Shown here: positions 12,401-24,465 of the stretch, piece by piece
How positions within the stretch are numbered: position 1 is the stretch's first letter
How the letters are laid out: each line of letters opens with the position of its first letter
NCBI GenBank assembly: GCA_013397115.1
Contig: VWZW01006279.1
Span: 1,199,752 to 1,263,751 of the forward strand
Length of the DNA stretch: 64,000 nt
From: Edolisoma coerulescens
Lineage: Eukaryota; Chordata; Aves; Passeriformes; Campephagidae
Direction: 5' to 3'
Notes under the pieces: model-generated
Database searches by the model: none
What the model was told of the DNA's origin: nothing
What the model saw: the letters and a program-made list of their open reading frames with translations, nothing else
Program-made: the position numbers and the translations under genes

Positions 12401-13486
12401 TACCAACTGGAACCATTTATGTGACTCAAGGTTCAGTTTTAACGGAGATGAGCTGTTGCTGTCACTCTCACTTTAAGATGGAGGTGAGAGATTTTGATAG
12501 GCAAGAAGGCAGAAACAAAGAGGGACCACAGAGGTGAGCTTGTTAGGTCAGTAGCAGTTAGTAATGGTTGGAAGGAGAGAAGTAAAATCATCAGAGATTC
12601 AGCAGGGGAAGAAAGCAGAAAACCATCACTGACTTGTCAAGATCTAAAAACCTTATGAGAGGAGGCAGAGAAGAGGCAGGCAGTGCATCAACAGGACTGA
12701 GCATCTGCATGTTTTGAGGAGAAACAAAGGTTGACACTTCTCTGCTTGATTGACAGCACCTTGGCCAGCAGAGACTCGCAAGGTGGCTGCCCCATGGATA
12801 CTGAACATATGAATGCTTAGCCTAATAATGTTAGTCCTGGCCCACTGCTGTGTGTGTTAGCAATAAATAAGACTATTTTTCTATATGGACAATCCTGCTT
12901 TTGGGCCTCTATGCCAGTAAAAGATGCTCGAAACATCAAGGGTTACATTTAATGTGATCTGCTTTATTGTGCAGACTGCAGTACTGGCCTCAATTAATTC
13001 CTCCTTGAATTAGAGCATATCTGTTTGGAAAACAAAAATCCAGCCTCATTCTCTTTTGATTGAAAAGTTTTCCAGTGATGTATACTCTATTGTAGCCCTT
13101 GGGAAATAATTCCACTTTCATTATCCTGAACGTTAAAAATATGCATGTCAGTTTTATTCTGATTTTGACTGGTTTCAACTTCCAGCCACAGAATGTTGTT
13201 ACATATCTGCTAAATTGAAAAGACCACATATTATCAGGTTTCTGCACCCTGTCTGAATGGTGATTAAATAAGTTTTTTGCCTTCTCCTTGACATGCTAAC
13301 CCCACTGTGCCTTTCAGTCCGTACCCTAGCCATGTGCCCCGAGCCCATCATTACCCTGAATGGATACTTTCTGAATGCTTATCAGTGCTTCAACACCCAG
13401 AAACTCAGTATTGCAGAGATCATGCCACTACAAAACACAGGGAAGATGCATGAGTGGCAGGAGAAACAGTGTTTCCTGTCCATAGA
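9474..13486. other. Unique non-coding sequence, no gene seen
   Basis: There are short frames only (up to 108 codons at 10719-11045, minus) with no domain. The part from about 10180 to 10470 is AT-balanced and rich in short TGA/ATTGAC motifs, and it could be conserved non-coding DNA. A CA microsatellite lies at 11413-11434. A G-rich spot at 11877-11892 has two runs of six G. Confidence 0.5.
11413..11434. repeat. (CA)11 microsatellite
   Basis: Eleven uninterrupted CA units lie in otherwise unique sequence. It is likely length-polymorphic. No gene is adjacent. Confidence 0.95.
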
Positions 13487-13815
13487 GTCACAGAATCATT
13501 AAGGCTGGAAAAGACCTGTAAGATAATCAAGTCCAACTGTTAACCCAGCATCACCACCATGTTCACCATTAAACCATGTCCTCAAATGCCCTATATGCTT
13601 GGGATTTCAACAGTTCCAGGGATGGTGACTACAACCACTTCCCTGGGTAGCCTGTTCCAATTCCTGACAACTTTTTCCACAAAAAAATTTTTTTAATATC
13701 TAAACTGAACCTCCCCTGGCACAACTCGAGGCTATTTCATCCTGCCACTGGGAGAAGAGAGTNGGTCTTTTTCTGCTGGGCAGTTTTCCAGCCACTCTGT
13801 CCCCAGCCTGTAGCA
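13487..13815 (-). mobile_element. CR1 LINE, internally deleted, reverse orientation
   Basis: The left edge reads GTCACAGAATCATT, the reverse complement of the CR1 terminal repeat. It is followed by GGCTGGAAAAGACCT, GTCCAACTGTTAACCCAGCA, CCAGGGATGGTGACT and CCTGGGTAGCCTGTTCCAA, all standard CR1 3' segments. The alignment runs to GGGAGAAGAGAGT at 13762. It then jumps to a segment (13764-13815, GCAGTTTTCCAGCCACTCT) that lies a few hundred bases further 5' in the element. The jump falls exactly on a single N at 13763. Weak CR1-like similarity may continue to about 14250. Confidence 0.9.
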
Positions 13816-13866
13816 TTTGATCATCGTAGAGTTCTTTTCCAAGTGTAATGACTGTGATTCTATGAC
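13816..13866 (+). mobile_element. CR1 LINE 3' end, short fragment, inverted relative to neighbour
   Basis: The segment reads GATCATCGTAGAGTTCTTTTCC and ends in GACTGTGATTCTATGAC (split here for length). This resembles the forward-strand CR1 3' end with its octamer tail. It sits directly against the minus-strand CR1 on its left. This could be a second short insertion or a rearranged end. Similarity is weaker than for the other copies. Confidence 0.6.
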
Positions 13867-14560
13867 AGTCCATAACGCAGTTATGTTTCGATCCATGTTG
13901 TTGATAAAAGTGTTTGATAGCAAAGTGGCAAAAATTAATTTTTAGGGTAGCTCACCCAAGTCTCACCTCCTTGACAGGTGTCATTCTGCTTTAACTTTTC
14001 TGAACTGACTCTCATAGTAGGCAGAGCTCTGCTTACCTTGACATCTGTTGAAGCAAACCTGGAGCCACAACATGCAGGCAGTGAAATCACTGCACTGCAA
14101 GCCAGGTGAAGTCCTGTCCACCTCTCAGACCAGACCAACACATGTGGATCTGGTTCTTCTTACCTTTTTGATGTTGCTTCTCGAACCCTTAGACTGAAAT
14201 AGGGCCAAGAACTGATCCTTGGAGACTGGCACTCAAAACTAAGTGACTCCTGCTGCTCTTGTGTTTGCTGGTGCCAACAGGCTTACTTCAAGGTTGCCAG
14301 CTTATGTTCATGGGCAAATGGTGACTTTAATGTTTCCTGACTTCCTAGTGCTTGTTCTTGCAACCTCTATGTTGTTATGGCATCTGTCATATAACCGAAA
14401 TGATATATAAATATGAAAATCAGTCCTATAAAACAGCAAGCAATGTAGAAGACAATGAAGTGCAGGGGATTACATGTGTCTCATATGGGGAATATATTGC
14501 ATTAACTAAATACAAACATACATTTTCCTCTGTTCTGTCTTTTGGATGAGAATGAGGGGG
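13867..14560. other. Non-coding, possible degraded CR1 pieces
   Basis: A GTTGATAAAAGTGTTTGATAG segment near 13898 (shown shortened) and a GGGCCAAGAACTGATCCTTGG segment near 14205 faintly resemble the reverse-strand CR1 region that encodes the late reverse transcriptase. If so, the CR1 at 13487 continues as a decayed element for another ~400 bases. No gene is visible. Confidence 0.35.
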
Positions 14561-14640
14561 ACAAATCAACAGAACAGGGATACCCCAGTGAAACTTCACT
14601 GAAGTCAGTACAGTTACACACCAGGGATGCATTTGGCCAA
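14561..14640. repeat. Ancient palindromic amniote repeat relic
   Basis: CACTGAAGTCAGTACAGTTACAC near 14597 (a slightly mutated form of the CACTGAAGTCAATGGAGTTACAC core) ends in CATTTGGCC. This is the same general family as the relic at 3138. Identification is by resemblance and family naming is not attempted. Confidence 0.5.
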
Positions 14641-17173
14641 TTCTTTTGCTAACGGCTGTATGAAAGCCTTAATATAGAGTTTCTGCATGTGTGAAGTGCA
14701 TGCCAAGACAAACGCAATGTGCTAAATGAAACTTCTTGATTTATTTAAATAAAAAATATGTTACAAAAAACCAGTGGATAATTGTAGTGGAATGGATCCA
14801 GACTGGAATCATCTGTCTCATGTCTCCAGAGTGTCTGAGGGAGGGGCTGTAAGGAATATCTTGCTTGTATACCTAAGCAATATAGGATATGCAGATAGCA
14901 GATAATTTCTTGAAATTGCTAAGATGCACCAAAGGACTCAGAGCTCTCTAGAAGACAAAGGTTATAATCAGATGTAAACCAGCTCTTTTGGCTGCAGCTG
15001 ATATGAACTAAGAGATTACCAAACACAGCCCATTTTCATCAGTTATCTTCCTTATAGGCACTTGCCAACCTCTCCCCTTGAGTTCAGATCTGCTGCCAGT
15101 ATCATCATCACTCTCCACCTGGCCAAAATGGTCAAATCACCAAAAAAAAAATTACTATCAGAAGTGTTAAGGGTAAACAAGCACAGTTTGCCTTAACTGG
15201 GTTGGAGTACAATCCTGGAGATGTGCTGTGGGCATGGTAGCCAACAGTCGTGCCTCAGGCTAGGCTAGAAGAGGCACTAGCTCGGTGTGGATCAGCAGCA
15301 GACTAAACAGCATCCCTGAGCAGAGTCTTACTTCAGTGTTGGAACACCATGGACTTTCTCCTTACAACCCCCAATTGCCTGCTGACTGTGGAGGTACCTA
15401 CAGCCCTCCACCGGCCTCCCTTCTGCCTGTGCTGACCTGCAAAATCCTTTAAGCCATGTAACTGTTGAGCTGTTCATCAGAAACCCATCTCACATCAGAG
15501 GTTTGGTGGGTTTCTCAAGCTCTCGGTTTCCCCTGTGTTTAATAGCTGGTATTAAAGCCCAGCCAAACAGGTGCTCCCAGAGCACACTTAAAATCCACTT
15601 GAGGGTTAGTGCTGGGAATAGGGAAGGGGAGAAGAGACTGTGTACCCAGTATCTTCAGATATGAGAGAGGAATGCCAGAACCTAGTGCTCCCACGTGCAC
15701 TGTTAGAAACGGTGCAAAGCAGCTTCCTCGAGACATGAAGCTGTTCTACTTAGCATGAAATAATTATGCAAATGCCTCTAGGAAGAGGTCAGGGTAACCG
15801 TGAAAGCCAATGCCCATATTAACAGCGCATCAGGTACACTGACTGCATGCAGCTCCCACGAAGGAGCACAACAGAACAGAAACCCTCAGCAAAGTTCTCA
15901 GCCAAGATGGGTCACTGTTCGGGATAATAAGGCAACTTTGTGTCTACATATGCACTCACAGCCGGTGGCAGACTATTTTAGCTTTAAGGGACTGTCTGTG
16001 ATAAGAGGCAACCAGCAAGAGGAGAGTGGGAAACTAGATAGGAGCTAAAGCACTCCAGGAAATTCCATCGAATCCCTGGATAGACGTTGTCTCACATGTT
16101 GAGAAGTGTGATGCTGCAGTGCTGGAGGAGTTATCTTGGTTACATGAGTATTTCAGTATTGCTGTCTTTGGTGAAAGTACCTGTTAGAAGAGCAAGATGG
16201 AGTGACAGTGCTTGCATAAATGTATTGGGATGGAAAAATACTAAAATATGGTTCAGAGAAAGAATTCAAGGTGAGATTTTCAAAACTACTTTTAGAAAGA
16301 TGGCACTCAATTCTTTCTCATTTCTAGTGGGAAAAGGGTATCCTAATTGGACACCTTTGAAAATGTCTCCTTTTTTTTCAAAAGGATGTAAATTCATTTT
16401 AATTAGTTTGTATTCTTCAGCCGTTTAAGCACTTCAGAAAATGTCACCATGAGTCAACAAAGACGTGCTAATCAATTACATCAGTGAGTTTAACATTAGC
16501 ATCCCAGTATTAAATTATTCTTCAACATTTTTTATACAGTTTCTAAAAGAAGTTGTCTCGTATTAGACTGGGTTATATGAAAAATAGTGCTACCAAATCC
16601 AAATGCCTAGGGCAGTGTAAATATCCTAACTTTGACATCCTGAAGTTTGAATACTGACATGTGAAATCATAGTGTTCTTTCACAGCCTCATCCAGGGTCC
16701 ACAGAAGTCAGACAGAAAATTTGTGATGACTCATGCAGGTCTTGGCTCAGGCTTTTAATATGGCTTTTTCCACCATATTTAATGCCTGACCTCATACAGC
16801 TTTGTTCCTGTAACAAAAATCCTAGGGAATCTCATTCTGTCTGGTACCTGACTTCTGCCTGATTTCTTAGAAAAGTCAAGGTAATTTGCTAGCATGGTTG
16901 AACTCAGAACAAAGCCTAAAGGCTAGTGAACACTGAGATTCTTTAAAAAAATACACATCTAAACAATAAAGTTTTGTAGATTATGCCATGCATTAGGTTT
17001 TGGCTAATACTAAGCAACCCTGGTGAGAGAGTGAGAACTTTTTGTTCCAGTTAAAGTTTGTGAGATGTAAGAGTCATGCACATCCTAAAGCTCTAAGTAA
17101 GTGTGGTGCAGAATGGGGCCTGTAATAATTTCTGATGCTGGGAGCCCATCCTGCAACAGGAGGGGACAACACT
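14641..17173. other. Unique non-coding sequence, no gene seen
   Basis: Apart from the palindromic relic at 16272-16370, I recognise nothing. The longest frame (113 codons at 16087-16428, plus) overlaps that relic and is not a gene candidate. Confidence 0.55.
16272..16370. repeat. Ancient hairpin repeat (inverted arms)
   Basis: The left arm GGTGAGATTTTCAAAACTACT and the right arm ACACCTTTGAAAATGTCTCC (strings trimmed) are imperfect reverse complements about 100 bases apart. This matches a well-known old amniote palindromic repeat whose arms read GATTTTCAAAAGCACCTAAGTG. The likely origin is a non-autonomous DNA transposon. It is heavily decayed. Confidence 0.55.
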
Positions 17174-17340
17174 GCAGTTCAGCAGTCAAAGTGCTAGACT
17201 GGGCCCTTGGAGCTGTGTACTTCACTCTTGGCCTACAAACCACATTGTATGAATTACTACAACTCCACCAGCCTGAATTTCCCTCTGTTTAAAGGGAGAG
17301 AATGCTAATTTTTTCACAAAGCTCTATGGTAGGTGATTGT
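17174..17340 (+). mobile_element. MIR-like tRNA-derived SINE relic
   Basis: The tRNA-related head is recognisable as CAGCAGTCAAAGTGCTAGACT. The core is represented by CCTGAATTTCCCTCTGTTTAAA, where the family has CCTCAGTTTCCCCATCTGTAAA, followed by GGGAGAGAATGCTAATTTTTT. The tail CACAAAGCTCTATGG resembles the amniote version of this SINE. Divergence is high, as expected for an element older than birds. Forward orientation. Confidence 0.65.
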
Positions 17341-17561
17341 TTTGTATGATTAGGACCAGCTCGCTCATTATTACTCAGACAGCAAGAAAAATTCAAAGAA
17401 GCAAGAATTTCTTAGACAGTGCCATTAATTTTGTTTATGGTGTGTTTTGCATTGGTAGTGTAACAAACTGAAAAACCACAGCTCTCTTTGAACCTCACTT
17501 TCTTCCTTCACACAGAGTTTTTCAATTTCACAGTGCGCAACTGTGAATCACAACTGATTCT

Positions 17562-17588
17562 GGGGGAGAGGGGGGGCGGGCAGAGGGG
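17562..17588 (+). other. Putative G-quadruplex motif
   Basis: G tracts of 5, 7, 3 and 4 bases are separated by loops of 3, 1 and 4 bases. The surrounding sequence continues purine-rich to about 17600. There is no visible gene next to it. Confidence 0.5.
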
Positions 17589-18019
17589 AGAAGAGAAGTG
17601 ATGATTTTGGCAGCGACACCGTTATGATTTGCTAAAATAGCAGCTTGGCAGATCTGGTTTCTCAAATATCTCATGTTTTGTTAATTACTGACAGCTTTGT
17701 TTTTAACTGAACGTGAAACAATGTGGAGAAATGGGCAAGCATGGCCCCTGACTCACCACTGCCCGGCTACGCTCGGCAGGTGGGAGCAAGCTGTCTCCAA
17801 GAAGGGGCCCGAGCAGTAATTGCTGCCCTGGTTCATGAGGTTCAGCAGATAGACACAAGGGGAGAGTTCCTGGAACCCAGCTATGAGATGCCCAAAAGGA
17901 ACTCTTTCCGCCCCATGCTCACTGGGCCAGTAAGAGATTAGAAATCTTGCCAAAAAGGAATGTGAAACAGGCTGGAGAAGGTACAGCCTTCCCCAGACAC
18001 AGTTTGATCTGGGTAGCAA

Positions 18020-18085
18020 TGAGCCATGGGATGACTTGGGAGAACTGTTGGCCTCAGTTCTGCCCCATGTGGAAAACTGGGAGGG
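18020..18085 (+). mobile_element. MIR core-like SINE relic
   Basis: In order: GAGCCATGGGATGACTTGGG, then TGGCCTCAGTTCTGCCCCATG, then TGGAAAACTGGGAGGG (trimmed). This tracks the MIR core order GTGACCTTGGGCAAG, CCTCAGTTTCCCCAT, CTGTAAAATGGGGA. It is short and diverged, and the boundaries are approximate. Confidence 0.55.
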
Positions 18086-20113
18086 ATCTAGCTGCTCTAG
18101 ACCACCAGTGGCTGGAAGCATCCCTTCAGGAGCCAGGGGTTTACCTGGAAATGCATCTTCAGGGGTAGGTGGAACCCAGTCACTTTACCCATGTTTGCTT
18201 CAGACTAGGGACCACATCCCATGAAAAGCAGCAAAGTGTGAGACTTCAGGATATCTGAAGTAAGTGTGGGCAAAGTGGGCCAGAGTGGACACTCCTCTTG
18301 CAGTTTGTCTGTCAGCATGTCCTGGCCGCCTGGAAGTTCATGTGGAGCGTATCTGCACATACTTTCATCTCCACAAAATCTGAGTCATGCTCAGTCTTCC
18401 TGGGTCAACCAATACAGGGCAGGCACAGAGCATGGACTCGCTGGGCAAGTTTGAGAGATGCACTTTGGACTGGGATCTCTCAGGCAGAAATATGGGAGCT
18501 TTGTATGAGCAGGAGCTTGTTCTGCAGGTCCTGCCCTCCCTGCTCCTCTCCCAGTGAGCACGAGGGACTCTGGTACCAGAACACGGGGAAATTCAAAGAC
18601 ATAGAAAACTGGAAAATTCAAATCTAATGAAAGACAGATTATTTCTTCTGCCTGCATGCAGGCAATTAATCTCTGCTCTGCTCCAGGAAATCTCAGGGGC
18701 CAAGATCATAGCAGATTTTTTTTCAAGGACCTTATACCTAATGATAAAACAAAAATATCCAGCCAGGTTAATATATTTGACAAAAGCAGAAGAAACACTT
18801 CATCTTCAAGGTTTATACCCATTTCTAACGAGTGGAGACCAGGACTAAAATATTACTGGGGACATGGGTTCCTAAGGGTGCTTGTGTGGTGACAAGATGC
18901 TGGAGTAGCAAGACTGCTGGCCATGTAAAGCTATTCATGCATAACTGCGCTCCTAATGATCCCATGGCACTTTATTTTTTGACCTATGTTTATTGTATTG
19001 GGTAAATGTCACATCCGCTTTTTGTTTCTTTATTAGCACAGCTCATCAGGCGCTGTGTGTGTGTGTTTGTATATGCACAACACATAGACATAATTACACA
19101 TAAGTCCTTCGGTGTCACTTTTCCCAGAGCAGAGTAACACTTTGCATATGAAATGAATTTTTATAGAAATAATGCTACAGAGATAATTTTTTCCAACCAT
19201 TTTTCCCTCTTTACTAATACATAAGAGAAATGGAAATAGTGAGTCAGAATATATCTGTAATCACATGGCATGAAGAGAAATTCGATTTCCAAAATGCTGA
19301 GCTTTGTGTCTGGGTGCAGAAGGAAGTCTGTAAACTTGGGCTGTACAATGCACATCACAGATCTGGCGTTCATGACTGATAAACTGTTTTGAGAAGCAGC
19401 AGCATATCAGCCCTGACTAGACAAAGATATTTTGCAACAGTCTTCTCACTGAAGTTAGCTGGAGCTAAGGAAGTGTTCTGGGAAATCAAACTTGTGCAGT
19501 TAAAGCAGAGTGCTAGGAATACAGGCTGCAAACTTTGGCTCTTCCACAAACTCGTTGCTTGACCTTCAGCACAAGAGAAGAAGGACAGGAGTCCACAAGT
19601 GGCCTGGGACTGTGTTTCCATCATTGAGCTGTCCCTCTTTAACTAGCACTTATTTTTCTTGCTATGCATCAGGTTCTCATTTCCTCAGCCAAAAATAAAA
19701 AGGCAGGGGGGAAAAAATGTCCCATAAAGGGATCCTGAATTATGAAGCCCAAGCCCCAGACCCAGAAAACCTCACTGACAGGTTTCCCCTTTTTTATACA
19801 ACGGAGAGGAGGAAGTATTACTCAGTGAACTAGGATTTCACTTGATAAAGCACCAGATAATGTTTTAGTCTGACTTCTCATCCTGCACAATCCCTCGTGC
19901 CCCCCTGATGCTGTCTAGAGAGGAAAGGCAGCCCTCCTGCCCCACAGGTGGGGAAGCCTCCTTGTCCCACCTCCCAGTGCTCCTCCGGGATGCTGCCACA
20001 GCTGTCCCTGGCTCCTCCACAGCATCGCAGGCAGAGGCACCTGCCATGCTTCCCTCTGGCAGGTCCTTGCCTTGACCTCTAAACAATGAAACTTTATGCA
20101 AAGAATGGAGGGA
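18086..20113. other. Unique non-coding sequence, no gene seen
   Basis: A short TG microsatellite (19054-19066) lies here. A possible decayed MIR piece at 19530-19575 contains TGGCTCTTCCACAAACTCG and TGACCTTCAGCACAAG in family order, but no core follows it. Frames up to 109 codons show no domain. The part 19900-20060 is locally GC-richer. Confidence 0.5.
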
Positions 20114-20167
20114 CAAAAAAATTAAAAAAGGAAAAAAAAGGAAGAAAAAAAAAAGAAAAGAAAAAAC
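20114..20167. repeat. A-rich low-complexity tract
   Basis: The tract consists of A runs of 6-10 bases broken by single or double G and TT. No retroposon body precedes it, so it is treated as simple low-complexity DNA. Confidence 0.9.
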
Positions 20168-20439
20168 TATGTGATGGCTGGGATTGAGGCAAAGAAAAAA
20201 ATTGCAGGAGTGCAAAGTACAAAGGGGTTTAAAAAAAAGGGAAGAGAGAAAAAGAGATGGGAGACTTGAATAGCATTGAATATTTGAATTTCTTTTGTTT
20301 GAGAGGGGTTTTTTTAAGGCTGCTTGGAAACGTAAAGGGCTTTCTTTTTTTCATACAGGTGTTCTCTATACATTTTTCCAATTAGAAGAATCTCCTTTAT
20401 ATATTTAGCACTATTTAGAGGGGACTGGGAAGATAAGGC

Positions 20440-20880
20440 TGCCGAGGAATGCTGCAGGCTACAGCTAGGTTCTCCAAACTGGCTTTTGTTGCACCAATGT
20501 GAATCACTTAATAATTCATATTTCAGAATACATTAATGCAAATGATAACTTTAGCTTGCTATTGAATTTTTAAATATGCACTACAAGCAATTTATGTTTC
20601 TGTTCATTTTGCCAGGTAAAACTGTTTAGACGTTTTTAACATATGCTTCGTTTCATTCATCATATATCATTCCATTGTTTTAATTTGGGGTAATTAAAAA
20701 TTAGGAACATCACAAATAATACATGGAGCCCTATGTTCACGGAAAAATAACATGGAACCGATGCTCAATCTTGCAATTTGAATGAAAGACATTTTTCAGG
20801 GATGCTGCAGTAATAAAATAGCAGTGTCCTGTGTTTCTGAAGATAATCTATATCTAAATAATAATTACTGTGATTAATTT
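20440..20880. promoter_or_regulatory. Candidate conserved non-coding element
   Basis: This is an AT-rich block free of recognisable repeats. It contains a perfect octamer ATGCAAAT at 20536-20543 next to TTAATG, TAATTA at 20691-20696, and further ATTAATG and CATTAATG-type homeodomain strings. Such density of POU/homeobox-like motifs without repeats is typical of developmental enhancers. Conservation itself cannot be seen from one sequence, so this is an inference from texture. Confidence 0.3.
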
Positions 20881-22707
20881 GTATCTCTTTTTCTTTAAAT
20901 CACTAGTGGGTTTTTTTCTGGAATTTTTTTGTTAAGATTTACAAGGAATATTTGGTGTAGGAAGGACAAACATGTTGTTCCTCTCCTACTGAGCTGGCTA
21001 GATAATTAGAAGACTCAAAATCAGAGGTTATTGAAGATTCACTTTCTTTTTTTTGTTTCTGGAAACTAATTGTCAGCTTTGACCCCACATTTCAGAGACA
21101 CAGTGGGAGCTGAAGTGGCACACAAGCTGTGTGACCCAGAGTGGCCAAGCTGGGCTTTGCCCAGGGAAAGGTAAGCAGCTCTGGGATTCTTGCATTGCCA
21201 CTCGTCCCTCCAAGGTCCCCAGGGAAGCCAGTCCTGCCTGCCCAAGTGACCGTGGCCCAGCAATGTGCCACTTGGTAGGGGTATATTTAAAGCAGCAGCT
21301 GGGGACAGGGGATGCAGAATCCTGCAGCATCTTGCTCTTTCATTAACAGTGTATGTGCCCTCTGTGACTTGTTGCAGAGAAACAAAATGTCGTAGAGAGT
21401 GCCAAGGAGTGAGGAGGACATCCTGAGGCCCAGCTGTGCCTTCTCTCTTTCTCACGTTTCTGACTGTGGCTCTCCAGCTCCAGCATGTCTGGGAGGATGT
21501 TAACTTGGCTCTTGCCATGTTCATGGGGTCAAGTAAGTTCTCTCCCATTCAACCATGCCTGTTACAAAGGGCAAGAAAGAGACTTCTGGGCCCCTTCTAC
21601 ACCTCTGGGGAAGATGCCACCACCACACCTTCCCACTTTACCCTACTGGGCAAAGGAAATAAAAGTTGATGCCCTCCATCTCTTTCCAGGACAGGAAACC
21701 CATCTTTTATCACCAGTAGTGCCAGACTGCATTCCACAAACACCTACTTGCCCCTGGCTTTCCTTTGGCCACCATGAGTGCTCAGCTATGATAATGTGGT
21801 AGCATTTCCTAGATACGACATCTACAGCCAGATATGACCCACCTAACTGTGGGACATATCCCAGAGCTCCCATATGCAAATCTCATCCTGTACTAATCAA
21901 ATATCATCCATCCGGGGAGAGGAGGAAAAGAAAAAAATTGAGGTGCTATTAGAAAAGAAATGGTAATGAGAAGAAAAGAGATATCAAGTAACGAAAACAA
22001 TTTGTTATAAATTAATATTACAACCTGGGGATATAAATATGTCTGGTTATTGGAACGCACAGTCTCCCCCTTAAACCATTGCTTGAAGCATAAAACTTCC
22101 CACGACATGCTGTATTGGTCAATGTATCTCTGTAAGAAGGTGCTTTGTATCTCAGACATAGCATAAGAGCCATTAGATGAGGGTGTTGCTATGGTAACTG
22201 CTCTTTTTTTTAATTGAATAGCATAGTAAGTAGTCTTGTAAAACCCACCAACCCGTAACTTGCTGGCGCCCTGAGGCAGCATTAATGCAAGCACCTTTTC
22301 TTTGTCTTATTTCCTTCCTAGAGAGAAGCAGGTACCTCGGCATAAGCTGCATCCTTACAAGGGTAGTAACTGTGCCAGGAGAATATGTTCCAAGGCCTTT
22401 TATTAAGGGGAGGGTAAACAGAAGGTCAGGTAAGATATACCAGTTTTATTCCAGGTTGCTTTATATATCATGGGATATGGTAGACAGAAGACTGTCCCCT
22501 TCTTTTCCAGCTGATATGGAAAAGCCAAAATCTTTTCCTAACGTGCCACCACTCACTTCTTTCACACACTGCACACCCCCACCCCAAGCAATGGTGCTGT
22601 ATTGCAGCCAGTCAGTGAACCATCCAGATGAAGCCTTCCAGTACACCAGCTATTTGGATGAGAGGACTTTTGTTTGGTGTAAGAGTTACTGGCTTTCTCT
22701 TTCTGTT

Positions 22708-22737
22708 GACATGTGTCAAGTGGACATGTGTCAGGTG
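22708..22737. repeat. 15-base tandem duplication
   Basis: GACATGTGTCAAGTG is followed immediately by GACATGTGTCAGGTG, two units differing at one base. Confidence 0.9.
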
Positions 22738-24465
22738 TGACTCTTTCCGAATCTCTGAGACCTTTGCTTTTAGAGTACTTTTCAGAAGAGCAGTGGTCTA
22801 TTTGACTGCTGAGCTGGGTCACCTGCCTGGATTTTGGATCCTCCTTAGTTCTTGCCTCTATTCATGTTTTAAATCAGTAGCAGGGTATATTTCTAAGCTC
22901 ATGGATACCAGTCCTTCTCCAAGCAGGGAAACTGTCTCTCTGGTGGAACACTTGTTTAATTTGGTCAAACATACCAATTTTACAGCTTCAGCTCCAGAAG
23001 TCCCCTTACCACTGCTGATAAGCATGCCTTGTCACAGTTTTGCTGTGGGCTTCTCTGCATGGGGCTCTATCTCCAGTTTCAATGTCCTTGTTACGTGAAG
23101 TGTGCTCAAACACCCTTGCCTTTTCCCTCCCAGCCCAGCCCCTTGGCCTCAGCAGAGTTTTGACATTGTAGATGGTCTGCAGGCAGGTCCTGCCCCTGGC
23201 TGGCCAGAAGAGCTCCCACAAGAACCTGGGATTGCTGTCATTTCTCTCTTTCTTCTGTGTGTTTTTATGTTTATAATGCCCCATGACCAATCATCCCTAT
23301 GCTATTCTGTGCAAGCCCACTGAAAGGACCACTTCATCGGGATGAAAAGGAGATCACAGTCTTTAATGCCAAAAGAATAACTAACCTTAAGGCTTCTTTT
23401 GTTTGGGATTTTCATTTATATGTTGTCTGGGGCAAAGTCCACAGCTGACATTTTGGTAATCCCCATTCAGGTGCTGCCAGACAAGGGTGGCACTGACGCA
23501 GATATTTGAGATAAGCATTTTTTTTACCTCAAACGTTTCCCCATCATCTAAAAGTTCTGCTATGATTGTTGCACGGTTTCAGTTTTGGCAGGGCTCGAAC
23601 TGATCAGATCCAGAACTATGGGTTATTGTACCTAAGTCTTCCAAGAAGCTCTCTAAGCACCTGACACATGCCAGCAGGATTGAGCTGCCCACACAATACT
23701 GCTTTCTTTTAAAGTCCTGTTGAGGGAGGAGGCACTCTCCCACCTCCAGGCTATATCCCAGGTGGGGCATGGCAACCTCCTAGTTCTCCTAGCAAAGTTG
23801 CTCCACTGTGGGAAAAACAATGCAGGATTTATTGGTTTAGACTTTGCTCCAAGGCTATGTAGTTTTTCAATGACATTTTGATGTCAAATAAAAAAAGGAT
23901 AACCAGAAAAGCTGCCAAATACAAATCTCAGCTTCAGACAGCTGTAAACTTTGGTTACATTAGAGATAGGAGATGAGCAGTATTGTCAGAGCCTGTGATG
24001 TATTTATTAACCAAAAGTGATAAAATTTATCCCACTTCAGAGAACTGAAGTGAACTTTGGGTGTCATGTAAGCCTGGTGCTGCTCTGCCATTTGGGAAGT
24101 TAATTTCCCCCTAGAAGGAAGTTACGGCCTTTAATCAAAGGCTTGTGAAAAGTGACTCATTTTGCTAGGTCGGCAAAGGTTTCTAATTTGTTTTGATATT
24201 TTTGGTCCTATCCAGAGAATGTCTCTTATTGGAAAAGACAGATTAAAGAAATAGATAAAAAATGAGGAGGAAATGCTTGATGTGCACTTGAGGTGCCTGG
24301 ATTTGTTGAAATATGAGCTTGGAAAGTCTGAGTGATCTTCACATTCAGATCACAACTTCACTGTAAAAGAAAGGTCACTTTTGCTTGTGTTCTGGGGCAG
24401 CTTTTTCTCTTTTGTCCCCTTGGTAAGATCTCTCCTTTTGTATTATTACGGATGTACCTTGGTTT

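Noticed and set aside
21066..21548. 160-codon minus-strand frame
   Set aside because: Overlaps other frames on both strands in a moderately GC-rich segment and shows no motif or start context that would support a gene.
23588..23602. GGGCTCGAACTG as a tRNA T-arm (B box)
   Set aside because: Mismatches the B-box consensus and no cloverleaf, A box or terminator is found around it.
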